DNA of 64,000 nucleotides, from positions 62,001 through 126,000 of the forward strand of contig CAUDNY010000002.1 of assembly GCA_958450865.1 (NCBI GenBank), written 5' to 3'. The DNA comes from an uncultured Collinsella sp. (GTDB lineage: Bacteria > Actinomycetota > Coriobacteriia > Coriobacteriales > Coriobacteriaceae). The notes under the pieces are model-generated. The model had not been told where the DNA came from. It did not search any database and saw nothing but the letters and a program-made list of their open reading frames with translations. Below, piece by piece: positions 26,475-35,615 of this stretch. The translations under genes and the position numbers were made by a program. Numbering within the stretch: position 1 is the stretch's first letter; each line of letters opens with the position of its first letter.

Positions 26475-28082
26475 ATGGCAGGCAAGCCGCAAACACTAGC
26501 TACGACCTCGGCATTCGAGATCTTGGGCCCCGTCATGGTCGGCCCCAGTTCTTCGCACACCGCCGGCGCCCTGCGCTGCGCCCAAGTTGCCGCCAGCCTG
26601 CTGGAAGGCCGCATCACTAAGGTCACCTTTGGCCTGTGGAACTCCTTTGCCCACACCTACCGCGGCCACGGCACCGATCGTGCGCTCGTCGCGGGCATCC
26701 TGGGCCTCGACACCGATGACGAGAACATCAAGCAGGCCTTCGACCTCGCGCACGAGCAGGGCCTCGAATATCACTTTGACATCAAGGGCGACGACGCCTC
26801 CATCCACCCCAACACCGTCGACATCGACATGGTCGACGACACGGGCGCCACGGCCCAGGTCCGCGGTGAGAGCCTGGGCGGCGGCAAGATGCGCATCAGC
26901 CGCATTAACGGCGTCGGCGTTGACATCTCGGGCATGTACTCAACGCTCTTCGTTGCGCACAAGGACGTCCCCGGCGTGCTCGCCGCGCTCACCAACCTGC
27001 TCGCCTACGCACACGTGAACATCGCCTTCTGCCGCACCTACCGCACCGAAGTGGGCGGCCAGGCCTACTCCGTCTTCGAGACCGACGGCGCGCCCGACGA
27101 CACCGTCGTCCCCATGCTCCGCAAACTCGACAATGTCGATTACGCGACCTTTATCGAGCTCCCCGGTTCTGCCTCGTCGCTCTCCCCCGGTGTCTCGGCA
27201 AAGGAGATCTTCGACGACGGCGAGCAGCTGCTCGATGCGTGCGCCGAGCTCGGCCTGAATATCGGCGCCGTTATGGCCGTGCGCGAGGCGCGTCTGACCG
27301 GCGAGGCCCACGCCGTCGCCGCCATGCGCCGCGTGCTCGACGTCATGCGCGAGGAGACCACGACCCCCATCGTCAATCCGCAACGATCGCTCGGCGGGCT
27401 TATCGGCGGCGAGGCTAAACTCGTCGATGCCACCGGCCGCAACGATTTGAGCACGAGCCTGATGGGCACCGTTCAAACCGACGCCGTGGCCCGCGCGATG
27501 GCCGTGCTCGAGCGCTCCGCCACGATGGGAGTGATCGTCGCCGCTCCCACGGCAGGCTCCGCGGGTGTCGTGCCCGGCTGCGTGCTGGCGCTCGCCGATC
27601 ACCTTCAGCTCGACGACGAGCAGGTCATGGACGCGCTCTACTGCGCAGCCGCCATCGGCCTCAACCTCACCACGAGCGCCTGCGTCGCCGGTGCCGAGGG
27701 CGGCTGCCAGGCTGAGGTAGGAAGTGCGGCCGCCATGGCAGCCGCCGCGCTGGTGCAGATGCTCGGCGGCACGCCCGGGCAGGCGCTCGACGCCAGTTCC
27801 ATCGCGCTGAGTAACTTGCTGGGCCTCGTTTGTGACCCCGTCGGTGGCCTCGTGGAGGTACCCTGCCAAAACCGCAACGCCATCGGCGTGGCAGCCGCCT
27901 TTAGCTCGGCGCAGCTTGCACTTGCCGGTATCAAGAGCCTGGTGCCGTTTGACCAGATGGCGCACGTCATGCTCTCCGTGGGCCACGCGTTGCCGGCCAC
28001 GCTGCGCGAGACGGCAAAGGGTGGCATCGCGCAGGCTCCGGCCGCACTTTCGGCCTGTGCAAAATGCGGTGTGTGCGGATAG
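26475..28082 (+). CDS. sdaA: L-serine ammonia-lyase, single-chain beta-alpha form
   Basis: 535 residues. Deaminates serine to pyruvate with an iron-sulfur cluster. The beta part comes first (ILGPVMVGPSSSHTAGALR, residues about 15-33), then an ACT-like region (VLAALTNLLAYAHVNIAF), then the alpha part with the conserved TAGSAGVVPG and CNxGxEGGCQAE-like stretch (CVAGAEGGCQAEVGSA). Both halves that are separate subunits in Bacillus are fused here. The ATG 26475 has ACAGGAGCGCAT upstream; the longer open frame crosses the leader palindrome. The C terminus carries CAKCGVC, an unusual CxxCxxC end. Confidence 0.93.
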   Translation: MAGKPQTLATTSAFEILGPVMVGPSSSHTAGALRCAQVAASLLEGRITKVTFGLWNSFAHTYRGHGTDRALVAGILGLDTDDENIKQAFDLAHEQGLEYHFDIKGDDASIHPNTVDIDMVDDTGATAQVRGESLGGGKMRISRINGVGVDISGMYSTLFVAHKDVPGVLAALTNLLAYAHVNIAFCRTYRTEVGGQAYSVFETDGAPDDTVVPMLRKLDNVDYATFIELPGSASSLSPGVSAKEIFDDGEQLLDACAELGLNIGAVMAVREARLTGEAHAVAAMRRVLDVMREETTTPIVNPQRSLGGLIGGEAKLVDATGRNDLSTSLMGTVQTDAVARAMAVLERSATMGVIVAAPTAGSAGVVPGCVLALADHLQLDDEQVMDALYCAAAIGLNLTTSACVAGAEGGCQAEVGSAAAMAAAALVQMLGGTPGQALDASSIALSNLLGLVCDPVGGLVEVPCQNRNAIGVAAAFSSAQLALAGIKSLVPFDQMAHVMLSVGHALPATLRETAKGGIAQAPAALSACAKCGVCG

Positions 28083-28100
28083 CGACAAAGAAAGACTCGA

Positions 28101-28127
28101 AGGTGGGACAAATGTCCCACCTCTTTT
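28101..28127 (+). terminator. Terminator after sdaA
   Basis: AGGTGGGACA (28101-28110) pairs with TGTCCCACCT (28113-28122) and is followed by CTTTTG. Confidence 0.75.
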
Positions 28128-28231
28128 GAATGCCACCGTTTCCATACCACAAACAACTAGGTAATCGCTATAATGCAAGCCCAGTAAAAACACGATGAGC
28201 CGCAAGGCGAAATTCGAAGGATATGCATACG

Positions 28232-29947
28232 ATGTCGCAAAACGATCGAACTCAACTGATTCCCGATCCGCAGCAGCCGAGCAGGCACACCGGCGGCGTT
28301 CAATCGCCGCGTCCTATCGCGCCGAGCCGCGGTCAGCAGCGAGGTGCGGCAAACGTTTCCCAACGTCCGAACAAGCAGCATCAGCAGCGCCAGACAAATG
28401 GCAATGCGCCCAAGCAGCCCCCCACGCACGCTCGAGGCGATCGCGGCCCCGCACGCAAACCCGCCGAGAACAATAAGTCTGGCAAAAAGACGACGCTCTT
28501 TGTCGTTCTGGGTCTTATCGTCATTGTCTATATCGTAGGCGTCGTAGCGTTTTCGCAGGTAGCCTACCCCAACACCACTATCGCCGGCGTCGATGTCTCG
28601 TTCTCCAACGCTTCGTCTGCCGCCACCAAGGTCAACTCGGCTTGGAAGCACTATAAGCTCACCGTGACAGGCGATGACTTTAGCTGGACCTATCAGCCCG
28701 AGTCCGATGAGCCCATTGTCAACGGCGAAGCTGCCGCAAAAGAGATTATCAGCCGCAACGAAGCCATTGTATGGCCGGTTCGCCTTGTAGAATCCTTAAG
28801 CGGCAAGACCAAAACAACCGCTAGCTCCAACGAAGTCGATCTTGATCAAGACGTCGACCTGTCCATGCTCTCCGACACCTTTGACCAAAAGCAGTTTGAG
28901 AAGGATCTGGGCGCCGCCATCGACGAGTTTAACGAGGGGCGTTCGGGCGCGTTCGAGGCCAATAGCTCCTATGACGAGCAGGCCGGCAAGTTTACCGTCG
29001 AGAAGGCGCGCTCCAACGAAAAACTCAACCGCGAGCATGTCATTAAGTATGCCGAGCTCGAGCTTGCCTCGCTGGCCGAGACCGTAGATCTTTCCAAGCT
29101 CGGCAACGATGCCTATGAGCCGCTCAATGGAACGCTGACCGATGATCAGATTCAGTCTGCATGCGATGCCGCCAACAACTTCTTGGGCGTCAACGTGACC
29201 CTCAAGCTCAACGGCGAGGATGCCGGCAAGGTTGATGGCAGTTCCGTGTTGCAGTGGATCAGCTTTGCCGATCCGGCCAACCCCACGCTCGATACGTCGC
29301 AGATCAGCAGCTGGGCAGCCGAGCTCGCCAACGGCTTTAATACCGTGGGCTCCACTCGCTGGTGGACGCGCGCCGATGGCAAGCAGTGCGCCGTCGAAGG
29401 CGGCGACTTTGGTTGGTCCATCGACAGCAGCTCGCTCGCCAAGCAGGTCGAGGACGCCATCAACAACAAGCAGACCGGCGAAATCGAGATCAAGTACTCC
29501 CAGAAGGCCGACACATTTACCGCCAAGGGCGAGCCCGACTGGAAGGCCTATATCGACGTCGACCTGTCCGAGCAGCATGCGCGCTACTACGACGAGAGCG
29601 GCAACATCGTGTGGGAGGCCAACTTTATTTCTGGCAAACCGGGCGAAGACGCCACCCCCGAGGGCGTATGGCAGATCAACAGCAACGATGGCGCCAGCAA
29701 ACTCATCGGTGCCAAGGACCCCGAGACCGGCAAGCCCAAATACGAGAGCCCGGTAAGCTACTGGATGCCGTTCGAGGGCAATATGGTCGGATTCCACGAC
29801 GCCACCTGGCAAAACGATTCGAGTTTCGATAACGCCGAATCGTACAAGTGGTGCGGTAGCCACGGTTGTATCAACCTGCGTCTGGCCGATGCCAAGTCGC
29901 TCCACGAGCGCATCAAAGTCGGCCTCTGCGTGGTCGTGCACTCGTAA
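28232..29947 (+). CDS. L,D-transpeptidase, membrane-anchored (YkuD domain)
   Basis: 571 residues. Cross-links or attaches proteins to peptidoglycan outside the cell. A basic, Gln/Pro-rich cytoplasmic start (about 85 residues) is followed by one membrane anchor (about 87-108), a long extracellular region with two peptidoglycan-binding-like domains, and the C-terminal YkuD domain. This has the signature SHGCINLR with catalytic cysteine C546 and the upstream histidine in MVGFHD. ATG 28232 is chosen because GAAGGA lies at proper distance; the ATG three codons earlier is too close to it. The mature part faces the wall. Confidence 0.9.
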   Translation: MSQNDRTQLIPDPQQPSRHTGGVQSPRPIAPSRGQQRGAANVSQRPNKQHQQRQTNGNAPKQPPTHARGDRGPARKPAENNKSGKKTTLFVVLGLIVIVYIVGVVAFSQVAYPNTTIAGVDVSFSNASSAATKVNSAWKHYKLTVTGDDFSWTYQPESDEPIVNGEAAAKEIISRNEAIVWPVRLVESLSGKTKTTASSNEVDLDQDVDLSMLSDTFDQKQFEKDLGAAIDEFNEGRSGAFEANSSYDEQAGKFTVEKARSNEKLNREHVIKYAELELASLAETVDLSKLGNDAYEPLNGTLTDDQIQSACDAANNFLGVNVTLKLNGEDAGKVDGSSVLQWISFADPANPTLDTSQISSWAAELANGFNTVGSTRWWTRADGKQCAVEGGDFGWSIDSSSLAKQVEDAINNKQTGEIEIKYSQKADTFTAKGEPDWKAYIDVDLSEQHARYYDESGNIVWEANFISGKPGEDATPEGVWQINSNDGASKLIGAKDPETGKPKYESPVSYWMPFEGNMVGFHDATWQNDSSFDNAESYKWCGSHGCINLRLADAKSLHERIKVGLCVVVHS

Positions 29948-30015
29948 CGCAGCTAACGTCTACAACAAGTAAACAGCACGGCGACAAAACTTACAGTACC
30001 GTCATCCGCAACTTC

Positions 30016-30045
30016 TATACGCCCGCCTATCGCGACGGGCGTATA
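30016..30045 (+). other. Intergenic hairpin after the L,D-transpeptidase gene
   Basis: TATACGCCCG (30016-30025) pairs perfectly with CGGGCGTATA (30036-30045). No T-run follows; it may be a terminator of a T-poor type or a symmetric operator before the efflux operon. Confidence 0.4.
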
Positions 30046-30079
30046 TACTTATCGGAGCCATATCGATAAAGGAGACGCT

Positions 30080-31492
30080 ATGTCCAAGGTCCCCACGATC
30101 AATCCGGGTCCTGACGATTCCGATCGCATGCCCCAAGATGCCACCGAGACCCTGCCGATTATCAGCGCTGCAGACACCAAGCAGCCCCAAACGAGTCTCG
30201 ACGATTCGACCGATATCTCCGATGAAGAAGCCTATGCAAAGCTCAAGGCAAAGCGTGCCGAGCGTCGGCGCAAAAAGCTCATCCGACGCGGTATCGCCGT
30301 CGGTGTCGTTGTTGCCATCGCGCTCATTGCCATCATCGCAACGCTGGTCATCAACGCGCAACCCGCAGGCACCAACGGACCGGTGACCGACATGGTCACC
30401 GAAGGCACGTTTACCACCACAGTCGAAGCCAAGGGGCAGCTTAAGCCCATCTCGGCATCGGTCGTCTCCCCTTCTGTCGACGGTACGGTTGAAAAGATCA
30501 ACGTGCAGGCCGGACAGAGCGTCAACGAGGGCGACGTACTCATGACCATTAAGAACGACGCGCTCGATAGCGCTGTTTCCGAGGCGCAGCGCGCGGTCGC
30601 GGCCGCCCAGGAAGACCTGAACAATGCAAAGGTGGCACTCGCGGCCGCACAGGCCGCACCGACAACGGACAGTGACGGATCGACCGGTCCATCGGACGCA
30701 AACGCCAACGCAAATGCCGTCTCGACCGCCCAGCGCAACCTCGCCTCGGCCCAGGCAGCGCTGGAACAGGCAACTGCAAAGGCGGCCGAGCGCACCGTAA
30801 AGGCCCCCAGCTCGGGCAGCATCGTGGAGCTCAACGCCAAGGTGGGCGCTACGGTAACAGGCGGCATGATCATGGGTGAAAGCGACACGAGCGGCGGCAA
30901 GCAGTGCATGCAAATCGCCGACCTGTCCAAGATGAAGGTGACGGTTCAGGTGGGCGAAAAGGATATCGCCAAAATTGCCGTGGGCCAAAGCGCCAACGTG
31001 ACCTATCCCGCGTTTCCCGATATCGTGAGCCAGGGCACCGTCACGGCTATCGCCTCGGTGGCAAACTCTGACTCCGGCTCCGGTAGCGGCGGCAGCGTGA
31101 CCTTTAACGTCGACATCCTCATCGAAGCACCCGACAGTCGCCTTAAGCCGGGTATGACTGCCGAGGTCTCGGTAGTGACCGAGAAGCTCGACGACGTGGT
31201 TATGGTGCCGACCATGGCGCTGATGACCGAAGATGGCGAGCACTATTACGTCAATCTGGCCACCGATTCGGAAGGCAAGAAGACGCGCCGCGTGAAGGTG
31301 ACCGTCGTGACGCAAAACGACAACGAGGCTGTAGTCGGTAAGACGCAGGTCAAGCGCGACGACCAGGGCAACGAGATCAACCCAGACGTCCCGGTTACCA
31401 AGTTACGCGACGGCGACACCATCGTGACGGATACCGGCACAGGCATGACGGCAGACGGCGGCGACAACATGCCTGCCGACGAGGGCAAGTAA
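30080..31492 (+). CDS. Membrane-fusion (adaptor) protein of a MacAB-like exporter
   Basis: 470 residues. A cytoplasmic start of about 70 residues with a basic KRAERRRKKLIRR end is followed by one membrane anchor (about 71-91). Next come the HlyD/MacA-type barrel-sandwich halves (residues 113-155 and about 236-260) separated by an Ala/Gln-rich coiled-coil hairpin. Beta-barrel domains follow, with an acidic C-terminal end. AAAGGAG lies before the ATG. The stop TAA overlaps the ATG of the ATPase gene (TAATG). In Gram-positive bacteria such adaptors work with MacB-like transporters to export peptides or drugs; the substrate is unknown. Confidence 0.87.
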   Translation: MSKVPTINPGPDDSDRMPQDATETLPIISAADTKQPQTSLDDSTDISDEEAYAKLKAKRAERRRKKLIRRGIAVGVVVAIALIAIIATLVINAQPAGTNGPVTDMVTEGTFTTTVEAKGQLKPISASVVSPSVDGTVEKINVQAGQSVNEGDVLMTIKNDALDSAVSEAQRAVAAAQEDLNNAKVALAAAQAAPTTDSDGSTGPSDANANANAVSTAQRNLASAQAALEQATAKAAERTVKAPSSGSIVELNAKVGATVTGGMIMGESDTSGGKQCMQIADLSKMKVTVQVGEKDIAKIAVGQSANVTYPAFPDIVSQGTVTAIASVANSDSGSGSGGSVTFNVDILIEAPDSRLKPGMTAEVSVVTEKLDDVVMVPTMALMTEDGEHYYVNLATDSEGKKTRRVKVTVVTQNDNEAVVGKTQVKRDDQGNEINPDVPVTKLRDGDTIVTDTGTGMTADGGDNMPADEGK

Positions 31493-32265
31493 TGCGTCCC
31501 GTCATCGACATCCGCAACGTGCACCGCATCTTTGAGAGCGAGGCCGGTTGCGCCCACATCCTGCATAACGTAAGCCTGGCAGTAGATCCCGGTGAGTTCG
31601 TCGCCATCACCGGCCCCTCGGGCTCGGGCAAGTCGACACTCATGAACATCCTGGGCTGCCTGGACAAACCGACGGCGGGCGATTACTTCCTGCAAGGGCT
31701 CAACGTCGCCGAGCTCGACGATGATGAGCTCACCGAGGTGCGCGCGCTGAGCATCGGCTTTGTCTTTCAGAGTTTTAACTTGCTGCCGCGTCTGACGGTG
31801 ATCGAAAACGTCATGCTGCCGCTATCCTACACCAATGTGCCGCGTAGCCAGCGCGAGATGCGCGCCGTGCACGCGCTACAAGCCGTCACACTGCCGGTCG
31901 ACCATTGGGACCACCGCATATCGGAACTCTCGGGCGGACAGATGCAGCGCGTCGCCATCGCGCGCGCCCTCGTCAACGACCCGCCCATCATTTTGGCCGA
32001 CGAGCCAACGGGAAATCTAGACTCGACAACCGGGGCACTCGTCATGGAAACCTTCCACAAGCTCCAGAAACGCGGCAAGACCATCGTACTCATCACGCAT
32101 GACCCCGGCATCGCCGCCGAGGCCGATCGAGCCGTAACCATCCGTGACGGGCGAATCCATGACGGCGCATATGTCGCGCATACACCGAATACGTTACGCG
32201 GGGCCGTCAAAAACCTGCCCGCGATTTCTGCAACACCCAATCAGCCGAAAGGAGCGAAGGCATGA
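31492..32265 (+). CDS. ABC transporter ATPase (MacB/LolD type)
   Basis: 257 residues. All nucleotide-binding motifs are present: Walker A GPSGSGKST, Q-loop FVFQSFNLLPRLT, signature LSGGQMQRVAIARAL, Walker B IILADEPTGNLDS, and the H-loop ITHD. The FQSFNLLPRL and PTGNLDS wording is typical of the MacB/LolD/FtsE group that energises extracytoplasmic machines. The start overlaps the adaptor stop and the end overlaps the permease start (ATGA), indicating translational coupling in a three-gene operon. Confidence 0.92.
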   Translation: MRPVIDIRNVHRIFESEAGCAHILHNVSLAVDPGEFVAITGPSGSGKSTLMNILGCLDKPTAGDYFLQGLNVAELDDDELTEVRALSIGFVFQSFNLLPRLTVIENVMLPLSYTNVPRSQREMRAVHALQAVTLPVDHWDHRISELSGGQMQRVAIARALVNDPPIILADEPTGNLDSTTGALVMETFHKLQKRGKTIVLITHDPGIAAEADRAVTIRDGRIHDGAYVAHTPNTLRGAVKNLPAISATPNQPKGAKA

Positions 32266-33476
32266 GCACCCGCGATCTTGTCCAAGAAGCCCTTCACTCG
32301 CTCGAGGCCAACAAGGGACGCAGCCTGCTCACCATCCTTGGCATCGTCATTGGCATCGCCTCGGTCATCGCCATGACTTCGCTCATCGGCGGCATCCAAA
32401 ACAGCCTGGTCAACAGCCTGGGCCTCAATGCAGCCCGCATGATAGAGATCTATTCGTCCCAAGAACTCACCGATTCGGATGTGGAAAAGCTTCGCAAACT
32501 GGTGCCGCAGATTGAGCAGATCGGCATCGTCGATAGTGCCTATTCCGAGTACAAGGTCGGGGATAAAAGCTATACCGTCATGGCACACGGCGTCGATAGC
32601 GACATGCTCGATGCCGTGGGCGCCAGCAAGCTCGTTGCGGGACGTGTCTATTCACAGGCAGAGTCTCAATCAGGCTCGCGCGTGGCACTCATCAGCCGCG
32701 GCGGCGCCGATCAGCTTTACGGCAACGAACAGGACGCACTGGGGAAAACCATCAAGGTGTCCAACGGCGAGGTGCAGATTGTAGGCGTGATTGATGGCGG
32801 CAGCGACTCCATGGGCTCGCTCACGCTGTATATGCCACGCGAAACCATCTCCGGCCTGTTTGGCGACGAGAATCCTTCATTTCCCAGCGTGACGGCACTT
32901 GCCGCCGAGGGCACAGACATGGACGAGCTCTGCAAGACCATCGAGTCTAAGGTGCGCGCGATGAAGGGCATCTCGGAGGATGATGAGTACGACAGCGTAT
33001 CGGCGACCTCCATGAAAAGCGCCATCGATGCACTCAACTCGTTTATGGGCGCCTTCTCGCTCATCATGGGCGCTGTCGCCAGTATCTCACTGCTTGTCGG
33101 CGGAATCGGCATTATGAATATGATGCTTACCAACGTGACTGAGCGCATCCGCGAGATCGGTATTCGCCGTGCCTTGGGCGCCAGTCGCCGCGATATCACC
33201 GCGCAGTTTTTGGCCGAGTCCTCGGCGCTGTGCGTCACCGGTGGCCTGCTGGGTGTCCTGATTGGCTATCTGCTGGCCTGGGGCCTCGCGATGTTTGCCG
33301 CAGGATCAGGGGTTCTCAACGAGCTCGGTGCCAGTGGGGAGATCACACCGAGCTTTTCAATCGCCACGGTGCTGCTGGCCTTCGGCGTCTCCGTCGGCAT
33401 CGGCGTAATCTTTGGCTTCTACCCCGCTCGCCGCGCGGCAAAGCTCAACCCGGTGGAGTGCCTACGCTACCAGTAA
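32262..33476 (+). CDS. MacB-like ABC permease (FtsX/MacB fold)
   Basis: 404 residues. The first membrane helix (LLTILGIVIGIASVIAMTSL, about 21-40) is followed by a large extracellular MacB periplasmic-core domain, then three membrane helices in the FtsX domain. This contains GGIGIMNMMLTNVTERIREIG and RRALGAS, the hallmark of the family. It ends ARRAAKLNPVECLRYQ, also typical. The adaptor and ATPase are just upstream, so the set is a complete MacAB-type exporter. No substrate can be assigned. A palindromic repeat follows 12 bp after the stop. Confidence 0.92.
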   Translation: MSTRDLVQEALHSLEANKGRSLLTILGIVIGIASVIAMTSLIGGIQNSLVNSLGLNAARMIEIYSSQELTDSDVEKLRKLVPQIEQIGIVDSAYSEYKVGDKSYTVMAHGVDSDMLDAVGASKLVAGRVYSQAESQSGSRVALISRGGADQLYGNEQDALGKTIKVSNGEVQIVGVIDGGSDSMGSLTLYMPRETISGLFGDENPSFPSVTALAAEGTDMDELCKTIESKVRAMKGISEDDEYDSVSATSMKSAIDALNSFMGAFSLIMGAVASISLLVGGIGIMNMMLTNVTERIREIGIRRALGASRRDITAQFLAESSALCVTGGLLGVLIGYLLAWGLAMFAAGSGVLNELGASGEITPSFSIATVLLAFGVSVGIGVIFGFYPARRAAKLNPVECLRYQ

Positions 33477-33488
33477 GCCACCACCAAC

Positions 33489-33557
33489 AAGTTGCGGTGA
33501 ATTAGGGACTGAATATGCTATCTAGCAGCAAAAACAGACACTATTTCACCGCAACTT
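33489..33557. repeat. Palindromic intergenic repeat, copy 2, at the island edge
   Basis: Arms AAGTTGCGGTGAATTAG (33489-33505) and CTATTTCACCGCAACTT (33541-33557) differ at one position. This is the same family as 17296-17360, in opposite orientation, with matching internal segments (CTAGAT, ATTCAGTCCCTA in reverse). It touches the transposase remnant that opens the cobalamin island. Confidence 0.7.
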
Positions 33558-33560
33558 ATT

Positions 33561-33645
33561 GAAGGGCTGTTTGCGCCAGTTCTGGGCGTCGTCCTCGAGC
33601 TATTGATGGATGACGGGCTTGTACGGGTCGAGCTTGCTCGGGGCG
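33561..33645 (-). pseudogene. IS21-type transposase (istA) remnant
   Basis: Read on the minus strand this short stretch encodes PSKLDPYKPVIHQ, a TAG stop, then LEDDAQNWRKQ. This matches the well-known start-proximal segment of IS21-family IstA (KLDPYK...WLEDD...RKQ), with the expected tryptophan codon changed to TAG. Nothing else of the element is left. It marks an old insertion or recombination event at the left end of the cobalamin island. Confidence 0.7.
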
Positions 33646-33687
33646 CTCCTCCTCGCGGGCGGGAGGGCGCGCAGGCGCGGCAAGCGC

Positions 33688-34461
33688 CTAGCGCGCGAAC
33701 TCCCGTAAGAGCGCGTCTTCCACTTCCCGAAGCGAAAGGGCCCCGCCTCCCTCGGCGGGACGGGTGACCACGATGCAGCGCGCTCCCACGTCGCGCGCGG
33801 AGGCGAGCTTCTCGGCCGTGCCGCCTACGGTTCCCGAGTCCTTGGTCACAAGCCACTGGGCGCCCACCTGCCGAAGCATCGCCTCGTTGAGCTCGCGGGT
33901 GAAGGGCCCCTGCATGCCGATGACGTGCGACGGCGAAAACCCCGCGTCGATGCACTTCGTTATAGCACTGGGCAGCGGGAGCACGCGCACGAAGAAGCGC
34001 TCCACGAAATCGGCGACGCGCGTGTAGGGAGCAAGCTCCTTGCTCCCCGTCGTGAGAAGAGCGCGACCCGGGTTCTCGGAGAGAAAGCGCGCCGCGCAGG
34101 CGATCGACGCGACCGACACGACGCCTTTGGGCAGCGCCTCGACCGGGCGCGCAAGGCGCAGGCATCGTGCACCCACGGCGTGCGAAGCGGCCCGGATGTT
34201 GCCGCTTGCGAGCGTAGCGAAGGGGTGCGTGGCGTCGACAACGATGCGCGCGCCGGAAAGCTCGCGCTCCATGTCAGCCTCGTCGAGCCTGCCCGCATGC
34301 ACCTCGATGCCTGGAAGCTCGCCCAAAAGCTCGCCTCCGTACTCGGTTGCCGCATAGGCACGGGCGGGGATGCCCGCCCCGCTCGCCCATTCGCACAGAA
34401 GGCGGCCCTCGGTGGTGCCGGCGAAGATGCGCAGCGCCGGCGCGGATGCGGGCGCCGTCAC
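33688..34461 (-). CDS. cbiJ: Precorrin-6A / cobalt-precorrin-6A reductase
   Basis: 257 residues. Reduces the corrin ring with NAD(P)H. The CobK/CbiJ pattern is clear: FAGTTEGRLL at the start, VVDATHPFA in the middle (THP motif), GSKEL and MQGPFT in the second half, and a VTKDSG motif near the end. The start is a GTG overlapping the cbiC stop (GTGA). It is the last gene of the seventeen-gene minus-strand cobalamin operon, next to the transposase remnant. Confidence 0.92.
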   Translation of the reverse strand: MTAPASAPALRIFAGTTEGRLLCEWASGAGIPARAYAATEYGGELLGELPGIEVHAGRLDEADMERELSGARIVVDATHPFATLASGNIRAASHAVGARCLRLARPVEALPKGVVSVASIACAARFLSENPGRALLTTGSKELAPYTRVADFVERFFVRVLPLPSAITKCIDAGFSPSHVIGMQGPFTRELNEAMLRQVGAQWLVTKDSGTVGGTAEKLASARDVGARCIVVTRPAEGGGALSLREVEDALLREFAR

Positions 34462-35099
34462 TTCGGGCCGCCTGGGCGCGTGATCTGGTAGAGCAGCGCG
34501 TTCATAATGGCGGCCGCCACGTTCGAGCCGCCCTTGCGACCCCTCGCGACGATGGCCGGCACGCGTCGCGCGAGTAACTCCTCTTTCGCCTCGACCACGT
34601 TCACAAACCCGACCGGCACCCCAACGACGAGCGCGGGCGCGATCTTCCCCGCGTCCATGAGCTCGGCGAGGCGCAGAAGTGCTGTGGGAGCGTTGCCGAC
34701 GGCCACGATGAGCGGACCCTCGATGCCGCTAGCTTTGTCCATGCTCGCAACGGCGCGAGTCGTGCCGGTGGCGCGCGCAGCCGCGGCGACATCAGGGTCG
34801 GCCATGTAGCACACGGCCTTGCAGCCGAGCTTCTCGAGCGCGGGCTTGCTTATGCCTGCGAGCGCCATGTTCGTGTCGGTGAGCACCGTGGCCCCTGCGC
34901 GCAGTGCGTCGAGCGCACAGTGCGCGGCGTCATGGGTGAACACGAGAGAATCGGCGTACGAGAAGTCGGCAGTGGTGTGGATGACGCGCTTCACGACGGG
35001 CTCTTCGAGCGGCGGGAACGTGCGGCCGCCGAGCTCTTCGGTGATGATCTCGAAGCTGCGCCGCTCGATGTCGCCGGGCGCCATCTCCTTGGAATCCAT
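34458..35099 (-). CDS. cbiC: Precorrin-8X / cobalt-precorrin-8 methylmutase
   Basis: 213 residues. Moves the C11 methyl group to C12, giving cobyrinic acid. The catalytic histidine sits in VKRVIHTTADF, and later come TDTNMALAGI and VGNAPTAL, then PVGFVNVVEAKE and RGRKGGSNVA, all hallmarks of CbiC/CobH. The ATG follows the cobO stop TAG without a gap, so ribosomes probably re-initiate. Confidence 0.95.
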   Translation of the reverse strand: MDSKEMAPGDIERRSFEIITEELGGRTFPPLEEPVVKRVIHTTADFSYADSLVFTHDAAHCALDALRAGATVLTDTNMALAGISKPALEKLGCKAVCYMADPDVAAAARATGTTRAVASMDKASGIEGPLIVAVGNAPTALLRLAELMDAGKIAPALVVGVPVGFVNVVEAKEELLARRVPAIVARGRKGGSNVAAAIMNALLYQITRPGGPK

Positions 35100-35615
35100 C
35101 TAGTACTCCACTCCTTCCCTTGCACATATCCCCTGAGAGTAGGGGTGTTTCTCGCACCGCATCTCGGTTATGTAGTCGGCCTTCTCCACGATCTTACGGG
35201 AAGGCGCGCGCCCGGTGAGCGCTACTTCGACGCCGCGCGCGGATATATCGAGCGCGCGGTCCACGAGCGCCTCGTCGACAAGCCCCTTCGAAAGCGCGTC
35301 GAGCGCCTCGTCGAGCACGAGCAGCCCCTCCTGAGCGCCCTCGAGCTCGGCGAGCGCGGAAGCGAGGTTCCCATCGTGCAGCTCGCACGTCGCGGCAAGT
35401 TCTTCCGACGTCATTGACCAGGTAAACTTGTCCGACACCTTCCCCGCGAACACGGGCACGCCGAAATGCTCGGCGAGCAGGCGCGCCTCCCCGCTTTCGC
35501 CGTCTTTCAGGAACTGCACGACGACGACGCGGCGGCCTGCGGCGAGCATGCGAAGGGCGAGGCCCATCGCCGCCGTGGTCTTGCCTTTGCCGTCGCCATG
35601 ATACACGTGGATCAT
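35100..35615 (-). CDS. cobO: Cob(I)yrinic acid a,c-diamide adenosyltransferase (CobO/BtuR type)
   Basis: 171 residues. Attaches the 5'-deoxyadenosyl group to cobalt using ATP. P-loop GDGKGKTTAA at residues 7-16, then VVVQFLKDGESGE and VLDEALDAL (Walker B equivalent), and TGRAPSRKIVEKADYITEM at the end, all family features. The start ATG 35615 overlaps the cbiP stop by four bases. It can serve both de novo synthesis and salvage of imported corrinoids. Confidence 0.95.
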   Translation of the reverse strand: MIHVYHGDGKGKTTAAMGLALRMLAAGRRVVVVQFLKDGESGEARLLAEHFGVPVFAGKVSDKFTWSMTSEELAATCELHDGNLASALAELEGAQEGLLVLDEALDALSKGLVDEALVDRALDISARGVEVALTGRAPSRKIVEKADYITEMRCEKHPYSQGICAREGVEY

